Shown here piece after piece: positions 33,050-45,169 of a DNA stretch of 64,000 bases. The stretch covers positions 5,022,001 through 5,086,000 of the forward strand of contig JAHQIY010000003.1 in the NCBI GenBank assembly GCA_019054805.1. Reading direction: 5' to 3'. Numbering within the stretch: the stretch's first letter is position 1; the number at the start of each line of letters is the position of its first letter. The stretch is from Brachionus manjavacas. Its lineage: Eukaryota > Rotifera > Eurotatoria > Ploima > Brachionidae. The notes below the pieces were generated by a model. The model worked only from the letters and a program-made list of their open reading frames with translations. It was not told the origin of the DNA and made no database searches. A program made the position numbers and the translations under genes.

Positions 33050-33405
33050 TTAATCAAAGACTATGTCAGTATTTTTGTTAATAGCTCAAGATCTTGTAAG
33101 AAAAAAACACCATTATGTAATATATGGAATGAATTCAGTGAATGGTTAAATGATAAGGGATTATCTCTCTGATTTTAAATCTTTTTGCTTTATTCTTTTC
33201 TTTTTTTGCACTAAAATTAAACAAAAAAAAAACGCTTTTCCAGTAATTTACTAACTTATTCTTTTTTGTACTTTATTTTTCAAAAATTTTTTATGTTTAC
33301 TTTATTCACTTAAAAATTCTATGTTTTACTTTTCCAATGACAGAAGGAGTTTTATTATTCAGAGTCATTTCAAATTTAAATAAACAATTAAAAAAAAAAT
33401 ATTTA
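33050..33405 (+). mobile_element. LINE/SINE 3' end with shared tail motif
   Basis: A short frame reading KDYVSIFVNSSR and NIWNEFSEWLNDKGLSL resembles a LINE C terminus. It is followed by a T-rich stretch and the tail AGAAGGAGTTTTATTATTCA then GAGTCATTT and AAATAAA. The tail matches the SINE-like insert at 34433-34570 on the other strand. Confidence 0.5.
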
Positions 33406-33459
33406 AAAAAAATTTATAGCTTTTATAAAAATACCAGCTTTTTTTTAATGAGCTATAGC

Positions 33460-35670
33460 AGTCGATTCATCTTGTTTTGTCATCCAAACGTCAATCTTAG
33501 CTTTAGACTAGTTGCACTAACAGTTTCCTCCGGAAATTTATTCCAGACACTAACAACTCTGTTTGTAAAATAATAAAGTCTCTGGCTACAATTTCTAACT
33601 CTTTCTCGAACCAAGTTCTTGGAGTTTCTTCTAAGATTATACTTTTTACTGTCAGACCTAGTGTTTAAGCTGTAGTTTAAACCTGAAATTCACAATCTCC
33701 ATATTGTTCACTAGTTTGAACATTTCGATTAGATCTCCACGTATCCTTCTCGTTTTTAGACTCGGTAATTTCAGCATAGATATCCGCTGTGGATACTCCA
33801 AATTTGCAAGCTCAGGTACTAACCGCGTCGCCCTACGTTGCACTTTTTCTATCTCATCTATATCTTTTTCTAAGTAAGGAACCATGACCTGATGGCATAT
33901 TCCAAATGAGGTCTGACAAGTGAACAGTACAGTAGTCTTACTATTTTGGCTGTTAGAAATTTGAAAGATTTGTGGATCATTCCCAATAAACGGTTTGCTC
34001 TTGGTTTGATAAACCATGTTGGCAGCCTGATATGAGGTTATGATTCAGCAAATGTTTTAGCATTACACCTTTTGCTAGGCTCTCAAGCAACTTGCATATC
34101 AAACTGGTTAACGAGACTGGACGATAATTCCTTGATGACAAATTAGAACCTCCCTTGTGAAATGGAGTAACAAAAACCTGCTTCCAAAGCAACGGTAGTT
34201 CTCCAGTTTGAATCGATTTTTTGAAAATTAGCAAAAGAGGAAGAGAAATTGATGCTGCACAGTTCTTTAACACTGCTGCATGAACTTTATCTGTCCTGAT
34301 AGCCTTGTTTTTATCCAATTTTTCAAGTTTTTACTAATAGCTATTAAACTCTCGGGATCTAAATCAGATCTATATCTATAATTGTTTCTCCCGAATTTTC
34401 TTTGTTAATAGCCTTAATTGAAGTGTTTATTTTTTTTTTTATTTTTTTTTAAAACGTTTATTAAATTTTTTTAAATGGCTCTGAGTAATAAAACTCCTTC
34501 CGCCATTCGAATTGAAAGTAAATTAAGAGTAGTTAAAAAAAAAGCAACAACAAGAATTAAAAAAAAAAAAAATTGAAGTGTTTATTTCTCTGTTACCATT
34601 TATATATCTATAGACACTTGTTTCTAATTGCATCAAAAGCCTTTCTCTTTAATTGACATCTAACGCTAGCTAAATATGATTGGCAAGCTTGGAAATTTTT
34701 CTTTATGAGCAGCTTTTAATCTCTAGTCATCCATGCCTTAGATAGTTTTTTTACCTCTTTTTTGGAATAAATCTCGAGCAGGAAGCAATATAAAAGATGA
34801 TAAATTTTTTGTACATTTGATCAATGTCTAAAAATTTAAGACATTCGACCAATTTATATTTCCCATGAAATTTGAAATTGAGACAAAGTCACCTATTTTA
34901 TAATTAAAGTGAGACGAAGAAAATTTATTTACTTTTTGGGAAATACATGGTTTCAGTTCGTAGTCCCATGATAATGTCAAATGGCCTTTCTCAGTCCCGA
35001 TGCCCAGATGTGGGCTATATTGAATGCCGTACACACGCTCTGCCGCATCGGTGATTACCAAATCCAGGATACTTTTCGGCTCAGCGTTTGACATCTGAAA
35101 AGTAGGTTCTTGTCCATTTTGAGAGAAAAAAAAATCATCTAAACAGTCAATTAGATCAACTTCGGAAGTTTTTTGCCTGTCCAGAAGCGAACCAACTGAC
35201 CCAGCCTATATTGGGAGAGTTAAAATCCCCATACAGTATTATACCAGAAAATTTGGATCTTCACATAATCTCGATCTCGATCTTTTAATGCTCAAAATAA
35301 TTTCACAATCCGAGACACCCGCTCCTGGCGGTCTGTATAAATATCCTGCTAAAATATGTTCATTTGAAGTCTGAATTCCGCACCATATTTGTTCCAAATT
35401 ATAGCCACATAAAATTTCATCATGAAGTTCAAATGCAAAAAATTTCTTATTTAAAAAAATAGACACACCACCACCTTGACGAAATTTTCTACAATAGTTA
35501 AATGGCTCAAAACTTTCAAGACGCTTGCAAAATCCATCAGAAAATCTTGTCTCAGTTATTAACACTAAATCGTAATCTTTCTTATTGACTATAAACTTCA
35601 ACTCTTCAAATTTATTACCAAGTGATATTGCGTTATTGTGAAAATATTTCAAAGACTTCACGCCTAAATT
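33460..35670 (-). pseudogene. CR1-like LINE ORF2 remnant
   Basis: From right to left on the minus strand: endonuclease (35661-35239: SLKYFHNNAISLGNKFEELK, DLVLITETRFS, GGGVSIFLNKK, LAGYLYRPPG), the endonuclease end (35094: SILDLVITDA), the RT front (34318: VHAAVLKNCAASISLPLLLI, LWKQVFVTPFHKGG, NYRPVSLTSLICKLLE), a gap where the palm should be, and the RT thumb/C terminus (34017-33658: VPYLEKDIDEIEKVQRRATR, RGDLIEMFKLVN). The palm with the catalytic Asps is deleted and frames shift. A 138-bp SINE-like element interrupts it at 34433-34570. Confidence 0.85.
34433..34570 (-). mobile_element. SINE-like or extremely truncated LINE insert with 17-bp target duplication
   Basis: The exact direct repeat AATTGAAGTGTTTATTT occurs at 34416-34432 and 34571-34587. 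The 138-bp insert, read on the minus strand, ends in GGAAGGAGTTTTATTACTCA, GAGCCATTT, AATAAACG and poly-A. The same tail is found at about 33340-33390 on the plus strand. Target duplication plus A tail show target-primed reverse transcription. Confidence 0.85.
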
Positions 35671-36214
35671 TACATTATGAAAATTCCTACTTTAAGACTT
35701 TGAACAACGACTGCGTATTACTGAAGATACCGGATCTAACTAGACGCTGCTATTTAAAATTATTTTTCTTTAATTAAGAATTTTAAATAATTTTTTTCTC
35801 AAAATTTCCAATCTGGTTCGATCATATGAATTCATTTAATTTACTTTGAACAGGTTTAAAAATAACTTTAAACTGTAAAATTAGATTTTCTTAAATTAAA
35901 TTAAAATTGAATTAAATTAAATAAATAAAAAAAATTTAAACTTTTGTCTTTTGTTCGAAACATCACTGATTTCATAATTGCATATGAATTTACTTATTTT
36001 TAATTTTTAGGATAATGGGAGAAAAATGTCGTATAATTTATTTAGATAAAATTTTAAGATTCTAATCCTGAGCCATTTAATTAAAAAAATCACCTATTTT
36101 TTTGTAATTTTTGTAGCAAATCTATTTAAATTTTAAAATTTAGAAGATAGCTTAAATATTTTGAATTTATGAATTGTAAATTCGGTGGTTTCAATTTAAA
36201 AATATATAATGATA

Positions 36215-36455
36215 GAGCGGTAAACAACATATACGTTTCGTACGTGCCTTCTGCCGACAATCCGGCAGACGAGCCTTCCAGAAGGCTCATATCACCGTAA
36301 ACGTCACCTACACCTTGGCAACGCAACGATCCGTATAAATATAAGCTGTATTCCGTGTATCGGGCAGCTTTCGAAGCTTTTTCTTTATTTTTAATTTAAT
36401 AAAACTGACTGGCTCGTGGTCATCCACCGGTCAGCCAAACATTTTTTGACCGCTC
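36215..36455. mobile_element. GC-rich 241-bp element with short TIRs and internal hairpins
   Basis: The ends GAGCGGTAAACA and (reverse complement of the right end) GAGCGGTCAAAA are each bordered by TA. Inside are two strong hairpins, CTGCCG..CGGCAG and GAGCCTTCCAGAAGGCTC, a TATA-like ATAAATATAAG and AATAAAA. Composition is far less AT-rich than the surroundings. It could be a TA-targeting MITE; the TATA/AATAAA pair also raises a solo LTR, although the ends are not TG...CA. Confidence 0.5.
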
Positions 36456-36476
36456 TATTTACGTAACTGGGAATAT

Positions 36477-36765
36477 AGCAGGAGACTAGCATTTCTTGGT
36501 TTAACTCTGCTTTGCAAGAGAAGATAAAGAAGTGACTTGATCCAGCTTTTTAAATTCCAAAGTGGTATCAATAAAGTAGATTGGTCAAAACCTCTTACTA
36601 GATGTAACTCGATAGCTTCATCAGGACCAGCTCAGGGTATCAGAGGACACAAGCGAAGACTATCATGGCAGACCATTAAAAATTTTAGTCAGAGGGAACA
36701 CTTTTTTGTCAATAGAGTAGTAAATGAATGGTAAATGCTTCCTGAGGAAGTGATCAATTCTTTTT
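36477..36765 (+). pseudogene. CR1/L2-like LINE C-terminal fragment
   Basis: The frame reads DLIQLFKFQSGINKVDWSKP, RGHKRRLSWQTIKN and REHFFVNRVVNEW, then a stop, then LPEEV. This is the canonical end of CR1/L2 ORF2, truncated at 5'. Confidence 0.8.
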
Positions 36766-36929
36766 TAACGTAAACATCCGAATTGAGTGACATGTCTTTA
36801 AAATAGAGTACTCTATTTTAGTGACACTCTGTTATAACATGTAAATGATTCTATAGTGACATATCACTAAAAAATTTAATGACATGTCACTAAATTCGGA
36901 TAATTACGTTAGTTAATCACTTCAAAAAT

Positions 36930-37480
36930 GAGTACGATAAGTTCAAAAATCCCTATTTATAGAAATTAACTAATAATCTGTTTTGGAATTGATTTGTTAT
37001 GTTAAAAGAGGAAAATTTCAATTAAGTTACAGTTGAGGAGCTGAATTGATTTTGTTGGTTGGAGCAGGTAGGTTATATGTGTCTGGTACTTTTCTATCGG
37101 TTGAGAGTTGGTAATTGGATTGAAAGCTTAAATATTTTCATCGAAAGTATGTTATGGATTGATCCATTTATGGGGTTTATTTCAAAATTTTTTCAAAATG
37201 AGTTTATGCTATCAATTTAAAATATGTAAATTGATGATCTTTCTTATAACTTGATATTTAAATGAAGCGTTGAATTTATCGTTTCGTTGACTTGGATTTT
37301 ACTAAATTCTTAGATAACCCTTCGCAATGTGCTACCACTAACTATTTTCCTCAACTCTTAAATATTCAAATATATTTAAACTGTCGCTGTATTATTTCAA
37401 TTTATTAATTTTATTTTTTTTCTTTTTTTAATTCGAGGGAGCCCTAACTCGTCATAGATAAACAAGTAAATAGTAAAGTT
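36930..37480 (+). mobile_element. Decayed Jockey-like LINE 3' end
   Basis: The last 150 bp follow the 13.65-13.87 kb tail: GTGCTACCACTAACTATTTT, a T-rich run, then AATTCGAGGGAGCCCTAACT and a C, then ATAAACAAGTAAATAG. The upstream 400 bp resembles the ORF2 end (LIHSIPLVV area) only weakly. Confidence 0.5.
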
Positions 37481-37815
37481 TTTAAGTCAGAGAATTTTTT
37501 TTTTTTTTCAAAAATTATAATATATATTTTTTACCTCATAAATGCCTTCTTTAAATCCATTAAAGAAATTACATAATTTTAATACAATGTCATCTTATTT
37601 ATATTTTGAAATTAACCATTTTTGGTTATTTCATTAAAGAAAAAATGAAGGTATCTGGAAAAACATTGTATAAGACAAAAGATCATTTTGATTAAGTTAG
37701 TTGTCTCAATAATTCTGGATTAAAATTTGAAGTTTATAAGATATTTATTAAATAAATAGGTATTAATTATTTAAAAAAATAAAAAGTTTGATTAAAATTA
37801 TTTTTTTTCAAAATT

Positions 37816-40800
37816 TCAATCATAAATTGGATTTGACATTCCTTTAATAATAGTTACCTTCTGAGAATCATTAAAATATATGCTTTCATTGTTTTGATTT
37901 TTAAAAAATATTTTATCTATTATTGGTATTTTTAGCATGATAATTTTTTTCTTCTTCAGATATACAATTGATAATGAACCAATCACAACCACTCCTCCAA
38001 TTACCAAAACAATAATCAAAAATATAGTACCACCTCTTAATTTTGAATTCTGGTTATCAGCATCTTAAAAAAAATAAATAGTTTATTTTTATAGATGTTT
38101 TTTTTTTACTTTCAAAAGATGAATTTGATAGAGTGAATGTTGTGAATTCTTTAGTAAGAGTACTCATTCTACTAGTATCAATTGTAGAGTTTTTATTTTT
38201 TGATGTTGATGTGTATGAGCTTCCGGGGTTAGTAATAGGAGTAAAACTTATTGTTGTAGAAGTACTTATAGTTGATGCAGTATTTACAACTATAAAAATA
38301 ATATAAATATATTTAATTTTGAAAAGGGAAATTGTTCACTTCTTGGCAGTTTACAAGTATATCTTTTTTTACTATAAAAGCACTCTGAATCATACCATTT
38401 ATCATTAGACATATAAACACACGGTTGACTTTGGACTGAATTGGCAAAACTTAAAAATTCTAAAGGCCTGCCATCTTGCCAAACATACGAATCTAAATTT
38501 TTAAGTTTATGATTTTAATTTTTTGTTTATTTAAAATAATACTTGAAATTTGGTTTTTTTCCAGTCCTATCCAGATAGGACCTGGTGATATTGATGAAGT
38601 CGAGCTGATTGATGAAACAAATTCAAGCTCTTCATTACTATGAATGGTCACCAAATAAGCCCCTTGTTGGTAGCAGTCAAGTTTAGCATCACCATACGAT
38701 CTTAGATTTACTTCAAATTTGTAACAGAACGAACCAAATTCTTGCCAATTATCGGGACAATAACCTGGTGGTGGTGGAGTAATAACTGGTATGGGTTCTG
38801 AGGTAATTTTGCAGATAAAAGGTTTTAGTTCATCACAAGAAGTTGTGTTCCATAAGCCATTCTTTGATTGAATGTAAAAACAATTTGAATTTGAATTTGA
38901 TGAAAAATCTAATGAATTTTCACCCCAATTAACAAAGGTCACCGGCCAACCATCAGACCAATAAAATGAATTATCATCATTCTCAAAATTTTAATCATTA
39001 TTTTTAATTTTTTTGGATTTATTTTAATTACTTTTAAAAGACCGATCCAAGGATCGGCATTAGTTTTTACATAGGTCAATAAATTCATAAAAGCTTGTTC
39101 AAATCCGTCTGATACTGTTGCTAATTCAGCGGCATCTCTTTGTTTGCAAAATTGTTTTGCATCCGACCATTTTTTCTTATCTAAATATAGTTGGTAGCAA
39201 TTTTTTCCATTATCCAAACTAAAGTATCCTGGTTTTGAGCAGCCGCTTGAAATTAAAGGAAGATTCGAATCTTTAAAAAAAAATTTAAACCGCTTGAATA
39301 TTTTAATATTTAAAAATTTTTAATTCTAATATGAAACCCAATTTGGAAAATTATAGTGGCAAATATTTTTTGAAAAAAAATAACCAATTTTATTCTAGTT
39401 AATATCATTTAAATGGAAGATTTTTTCATATATATTGGCATTAAAAGTGAAAAAATAAGTTTGTTTTTAAAGCTAAAAAAGGACGTACTCCACACGCGAG
39501 TAAAGCCTTAGTTAAATAAAAACATTTTAATTTTTCTATAAATTCATATTAAAAATAGTTAAGCTTCGATTAAAAATTCAATTTTAAAATTACATTAGAC
39601 TTTTTTATATGTTGTTTAAGCAAAAAATAAATTTTGAATTTTTTTCTTAAACTTAACAACATACTTTGGGTGCTCACCAAGATTTGAATGTGAGGTGACA
39701 AAATATTCCCTAAATTAAATTAATAACTAGATTGTTTATCATTATTTATTATTTTTATTATTTGTTTTTTTATTCACATATTGTTATCAAGCTTAAGCTC
39801 CTTCAGAATAATTTAAAAGTAAAAAATAAAAAATAAAAATAAAATATAGAAGAAAATTTGAATAGATAAATTAAAAAAAATAAATGATATCTAATATCTA
39901 ATTAAATATTGAATAGTTCAGGAAAGATGAAATAGTAGGGTAATAATTACACCATGGAGTTGGGCATTCAATATTTTTTCTTGAAAAAAATTGAAGAATA
40001 TGTCTAATTATTCTAATATGGGATGCAAGATAGGAATTTTTTAGAAACTTGTCTATCTTTGCAAAAAATACTACTCTACTACTAAAATTTATTAAAAATC
40101 AAAAACAGAAAAAAAAATTAATTTAATTTAAATATTTGCTTTATCGTTAAAATATTTAATTATTTGCTTAATAAAACATTATTTAAAGGTAGTATTAGTA
40201 TTTTTGTGAGACGTTAAGCTATTTGTTAAACTATTATATCAGTTATGGAGTACAAACATCTGATAAAATTGAAAAAAATACAAGTTAAAACTGTTAAAAT
40301 AAATTAAATTAATGTCATTCAGTTAAATTCAATATTAAATGATATTTTCTTGCATGCAAAACTTTTTAAAATTTTTTTCTCACAAAAATTGATGTTAAAA
40401 AAAAAAAAAATTGTTTAAATATAAAAACAGATTTTAAAAAAAAATAATAATATTAATGTTTACATATTTTATTTTAAAGATTTGTTCATAGAGTCATTTC
40501 AGATGTCCAATTTTGATTAGACATATTTTTCAACTGATTTCCAACAAGATAAGACGACAAATACTTTTGGAGCTATTAATAATTTTTAAATTACCTGGAC
40601 AGTTTCCCCATTTAAAATCCTGATCACAATCATTCGTTGTACAGCACCACTTTTTTAAAACATCACTGGCATCACTTAATGGTCTTGATTCATAAGTGCA
40701 TTGGTAATGAAAAACATTTTTGTATTGGAAAGGAAATACACATGGACTTTGATTTGAATTACCTCCATTGGTATAAACTTAAGTTTTGTATTACAAAACT

Positions 40801-43800
40801 TTGAATTTTATTTTAAAAAAGCAATGACTACCTGGTAAATTGATGCATTGATACCAGACTCTTAGTTGTTTTTTTACTCCAGGACACGGATCAGTGAATA
40901 TTGATGCATTGGCTGATAGATAGCAACTATTTTTTTCTTGACATAACTCTCTAACTTTATCAGTTGTTGTCGTACGAGAACTACACTCTTCGCCGTAATG
41001 AAATTCATCTAAATTTTTGATTTAATATTGTAAAAGTTTCAATATAAACTAATTAAATACCATCACATGACAAAGAATATTGGTCTCGACCAAAATCTGC
41101 TTTTATTATTGCGATACTTAAATTTTGAGCACACGAAAGAGTTATATTCTGGCTGAATGAACTCAGGTCTGATGCCTCACAACCCGCAGAATACTTAACA
41201 CCATCTTAAATAATTAAGCTCTAGCCAAATTTAATTAGAAAATATTCTAAATTAATTACTAGCTTTGGTTGAGCAAACAAAAAAATTCTGAAAATTGCAA
41301 TCAACATTTATCCATAGACCTGGTGTTTTGGGGTAACCACTAATTACTACGCATCGTTCATTCTTTAAAAATAAAAAATAAAATAAAAAAAAACATTTGC
41401 TAAAATTACTCCGTAAATATTTCCAGGTTTGTTCGGAGCCCAATTTGTATAGTCTAATAAAGAGTTATCTTCAAAAAAGAAATTGTTTCCCGATGGAGCC
41501 CACATACCCAACCAGTACTGTACGTTGGTTTTGTTTCTCATCAAAGCAGTTAAGTAGGCTTGTGAAAAAATTAAAAATTATTTATATTTTTTAAAAAAAT
41601 TAAAACCTCACATTGTTCGATGACATTATGGACCGATGCAAGACTTGCTTCGTCTTTCATACAAACTTTTCTGGCTTCAGAAAACGATTTCCGGTCATTT
41701 ACAAATCGAAAACATTTAATATCCACGCAGTAGCCCCATCTTAAGTCCTGATCGTAGTCAAATGTTGTCGAGCACCATGGAGTTCGATTTTCAAAAGTTA
41801 CACATTCATAATAATATTTGTTTTTGTATTTAAATGGGAAAACACATGGACCTGTATTGCCTTGGTTATCAGTGGTAATAACTTGAATTTTGGTGAAAAA
41901 ATTATTAATTAAATTTAAGTTAGGAAAAGTTTTTAAGCCAAAATCTTTTAAAAGTCAAAAATAGAGCTGGTAATTCATTTTCAAGTGGCTTCTTAAGATC
42001 AGAACCAATTTTAAAAAATTTAAATAAATTTTTTAAATTTTTGAATTCTTGTTCTTAAAAAAATGTCCTTCAATGAATTGAAGCAACCCTTCTTTTTTTA
42101 AAGAATATTATTAGACATAAAAATCAAAAAGCTTTGTTGAAAACCTTTCTATAAGGATAAATTTATATTTATCATTAAAATAGAACAAAAGGAAAATAAA
42201 TTTTTAAAACATTGTTTTTTTTCAAACTTATAATTTTAAAATCATAAAATTTTTAATTAAAAAAAATGCTTAAAGAAATATTATCTTTGATTTCTTCATT
42301 ATTTCAAAAAAAATATAATATTAGAAAATTTGTTTGTTTAATCTTTTGTGTTAATAAATTGTAAATTTGATAAATCATTTTTTTTTTGTAAAGAAAAAAA
42401 ACCGTAAATTGATCAAAATAGATCAAAATATAATCAAATATATTTTACTGATATTATTTACAGACCAATCTATTAAAAATACTAATCATATAAATACAAG
42501 CCTAAACTAGATGGTCTCTAAATATATTAGAAAAATATTTTGATCTTTTTCAACAAATAATTTAAAATCGGTTCCATACATTATCTACTAGTTCAATCAA
42601 ATCTGTCGAAAAAGAATGGAACGGTTAAAATTCATTTTTTTGTGAATACCGGGATCGAAAACTGCCATATTAATTTTGACATAAAACAGGCTAGATGTTT
42701 AACAATTTCAAGTTAATTTAAAAATTTTATAAATTAATTCTTAATGTTTCACTATCAATTTTTCTTAGAACAAAAATATATCGAAATATCCTTAAAAATG
42801 TTGGCTTGATCACGATTCAGTCGTTTTTAAAATTATTGACAAGATCCTTTCTGATCTCCGGTGGTAGTTTGACTAACTCATCTAAAGCGCATTCCGCTCT
42901 TAAGGTTTTCCTCATCCTGATTTGGGTCCTCTCCGATAAACAAAAATTTACAAATTTTCAGATCGATTTTAATATATACATTAATTCATTTTAAAATCTT
43001 AAATATTGAATTATAAAATGTTGATTTTAACATTTAATATTTTTGGCTTTTAAAATTTTTGATAAAAACTTAATTCATTCAAATATAAGGCAATGAAAAC
43101 CAACAAAAAAATAAATTATCAAACCTCCGAAGGTTGAATAACCAGGCGGGCATACATCTGAATTTCCATTGTTGAAGCTTAATGGTAAAACAACATCTGT
43201 TTCTCTAGTAAAATTCGACTTCTCACAAACAAATCCATTCGGACTCGCACAATTCACATCACTTTGATTATTTTGATAATAAATAAAAATATTAAAATAA
43301 TAAATAATCAATTTTTTTTTACTTCCAAAATGCTAAAAATAAAAGGTTGTTTAGTCTAGAAAAATTTTCTTCAATTATTTTAGAACTTACATATAGACGA
43401 AAGCATTTCGGCACACTTTTCTCCTCCATGTGCATCATTTGGCTCACCTGAATTCCAGTGTAAATAATTTAATGGCGAACTATCTGACCACAAGAATCCG
43501 CTATTCGATGATGCATACAATCCAATCCACCACTTGTCCAATTTTTTGCTCGCCTTAAAAATTCAAATTAATCAAAATCGACTAAATATTTTTATTAAGG
43601 CAAATAACTATTGTTGTGACATATTCCAGTTCTTTTTTTGAATGCATCGAAACTAAATCACCACCTATATTTTGACAAAATTTTCTGGCACTATACCAAT
43701 CATTTTTTTCTTCGTTTATGCCCGAACTAGCATAATAACACTTTCCATTGTAATAAGTCCAATTGTACTTAGTATTATTTGCACATTCAATTACTTAAAA

Positions 43801-45034
43801 ATAAAAAATATTGTTTCTTAGTTGAATCAATTCTATTCTTACTTGGAAACTTGTCTTCAAAGATCTCTGTTGAATTATTTGGATCGATGCCTTTTTCAAT
43901 TTGGCATGACCAGCCTTTATTTGTGTAGCAAAAGTTGTCTCTCCATCTTCCAGATGTTCTAAGCTCGACACAGTTTTCAATTCCATTTACATCATCTGGT
44001 TGACCAAAATCCCAATTAAAAAAACTAGCACCGCTTCCGTCTGCCCATTGATACCCAGTGTCTTTATCTAGTTTGTTAAGACCAATCCAAAATGCGTAAT
44101 CAAAGCCAAATGTGTATGCAAATTGACCATTTATTACTTGGCTTGTCGAAGAAGATGAACTAAAACTTGATAGATGTCCATTCAATGATTTACAAAATGA
44201 TTCTGCATCAAACCAGTTTTTTTTTTCATCCAAATTTTTTGGACCAAATAGTTTGTGGCATTTGTTATCTGCCTCGGTCCACGAAGTGGGACATTTTATC
44301 GGTTCAGGCGTTGTAGGCGTAGTCGGAGTAGTGTACAATGAATTTCTTGTGCTACAAATGCTAGGCAGCTTTAAGTTACACCCAAAATTAGACCAAAAAC
44401 CAGCAGAGCTCATGCCAATGCATTTACCAGCATTTATATCAGGATTGTTGCGATCCCAATTGCTAAAAGAGAAAAAATCTCCATTACTCCATTCATAGTT
44501 GTTAAATGGTATTCTAAGACCTATCCATTTGTTTGCCAAAAAATCGGAATGGAACTCAATATTCAGCCAATATTGTTCAAATCTATCTGTAATAGATACC
44601 AAGTTAGAGCCTAAATTTTTACAATTTGACTCAGCTTCATCCCATGTTAAAAATGACAATTCCAAATGAAAGCATCTGTTCTCATAGCCGATAAATCCCT
44701 TCGGAATGAATGTAATTTATGAGTAAAAATTTTATTCAAATTACTGATGGACATCCTGGAGTTTGTGTTGTGGTCAAAGTTGCGGGAATCGGTTGAGCTT
44801 TCTTTTTACAAAAAAAACCATTTTTGTAATTACAGGAAGTAACTATCCATTGACCAGCATCAAAAGGTTCAACAGAAGAGTCTTTAACATGCATTGCTAC
44901 GCATTGAGCGTTTGAATTAGGTTCATCAGGAGCCCAGTTTGAATAAGTTGGAAATGTTCCTGATAACCATTTAAATGATACTTGATTGTAACCTGCAAGT
45001 TCGTCATACATTCCAATCCAAACTGATTCCTTGA
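37816..45034 (-). CDS. Mannose-receptor-like lectin, membrane-proximal half: CTLDs, FN2, SUEL lectin, TM, NPxY tail
   Basis: The exons read right to left with consistent GT-AG phases. CTLD8 C-half (45034-44778, EPN) starts directly at a phase-1 acceptor; CTLD9 (44.72-44.36 kb); CTLD10 (44.3-43.84, QPD); CTLD11 (43.8-43.2, EPN and WND); FN2 (41.88-41.73); CTLD12 (41.7-41.27); SUEL/galactose-binding lectin (41.2-40.84: IKADFGRDQYSLSC, ELCQEKNSCYLSA, DPCPGVKKQLRVWYQC); FN2 (40.78-40.6); CTLD13 and CTLD14 (39.27-38.34); Ser/Thr stalk (38.29-38.12); then one membrane span (FLIIVLVIGGVVVIGSLSIV) and a ~45-residue tail ending SNPIYD. NPIY fits the NPxY endocytosis signal. In mannose receptors such proteins bind glycans and recycle between surface and endosomes. 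EPN (mannose-type) and QPD (galactose-type) predict sugar binding for CTLDs 8, 10 and 11. The N-half of CTLD8 is missing where LINE sequence begins; this half is probably continuous with 47214-53432 or a 5'-truncated gene. Confidence 0.85.
39780..39995 (-). mobile_element. LINE 3' end in a lectin intron
   Basis: The minus strand reads CCCAACTCCATGGTGTAATT then ATTACCCTACTATTTCATC, as at 13649-13690 of the Jockey-like LINE, and ends TTCTGAAGGAGCTTAAGCTT with an A/T-rich tail. It is truncated to ~210 bp and lies in the same orientation as the lectin gene. Confidence 0.75.
42780..42960 (-). other. Short less-AT-rich coding-like island in a lectin intron
   Basis: The minus strand keeps an open stretch reading MRKTLRAECALDELVKLPPE followed by IRKDLVNNFKND and a stop. 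Its composition and open frame differ from the AT-rich intron around it (41.9-43.1 kb). It is not a lectin, FN2 or SUEL sequence. It looks like the end of a mobile-element or captured protein, but I do not recognise it. Confidence 0.35.
43323..43332 (-). other. 10-nt micro-exon in CTLD11
   Basis: On the minus strand CATTTTGGAA is bounded by AG (43333-43334) and GT (43321-43322). Joined to T from the exon ending at the GTAAGT donor and to TGATGTGAATTGTGC downstream, it keeps frame and gives SFWNDVNC, supplying the W and part of the N of the WND calcium-site motif. Skipping it would break the frame (10 nt). Confidence 0.75.
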
Positions 45035-45169
45035 CTGAAAAAAAGAATTTAAATTTATCATTTTAAAATTTTGAATAAAAAAATCCAATAAAAATAATTT
45101 TGAAGAAAATTTAAAGAAAAAAACCTGAAGCATCTAAAAAAATTCCAAGGTAAGCTTTTTTTCCTAAGC

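Noticed and set aside
36215-36455. Hammerhead ribozyme or retrozyme
   Set aside because: Strong hairpins and a GAAAC are present, but no CTGATGA core on either strand.
36215-36455. Solo LTR
   Set aside because: TATA and AATAAA signals fit, but the ends lack TG...CA and no target duplication was found; inverted GAGCGGT ends with TA borders fit a TIR element better.
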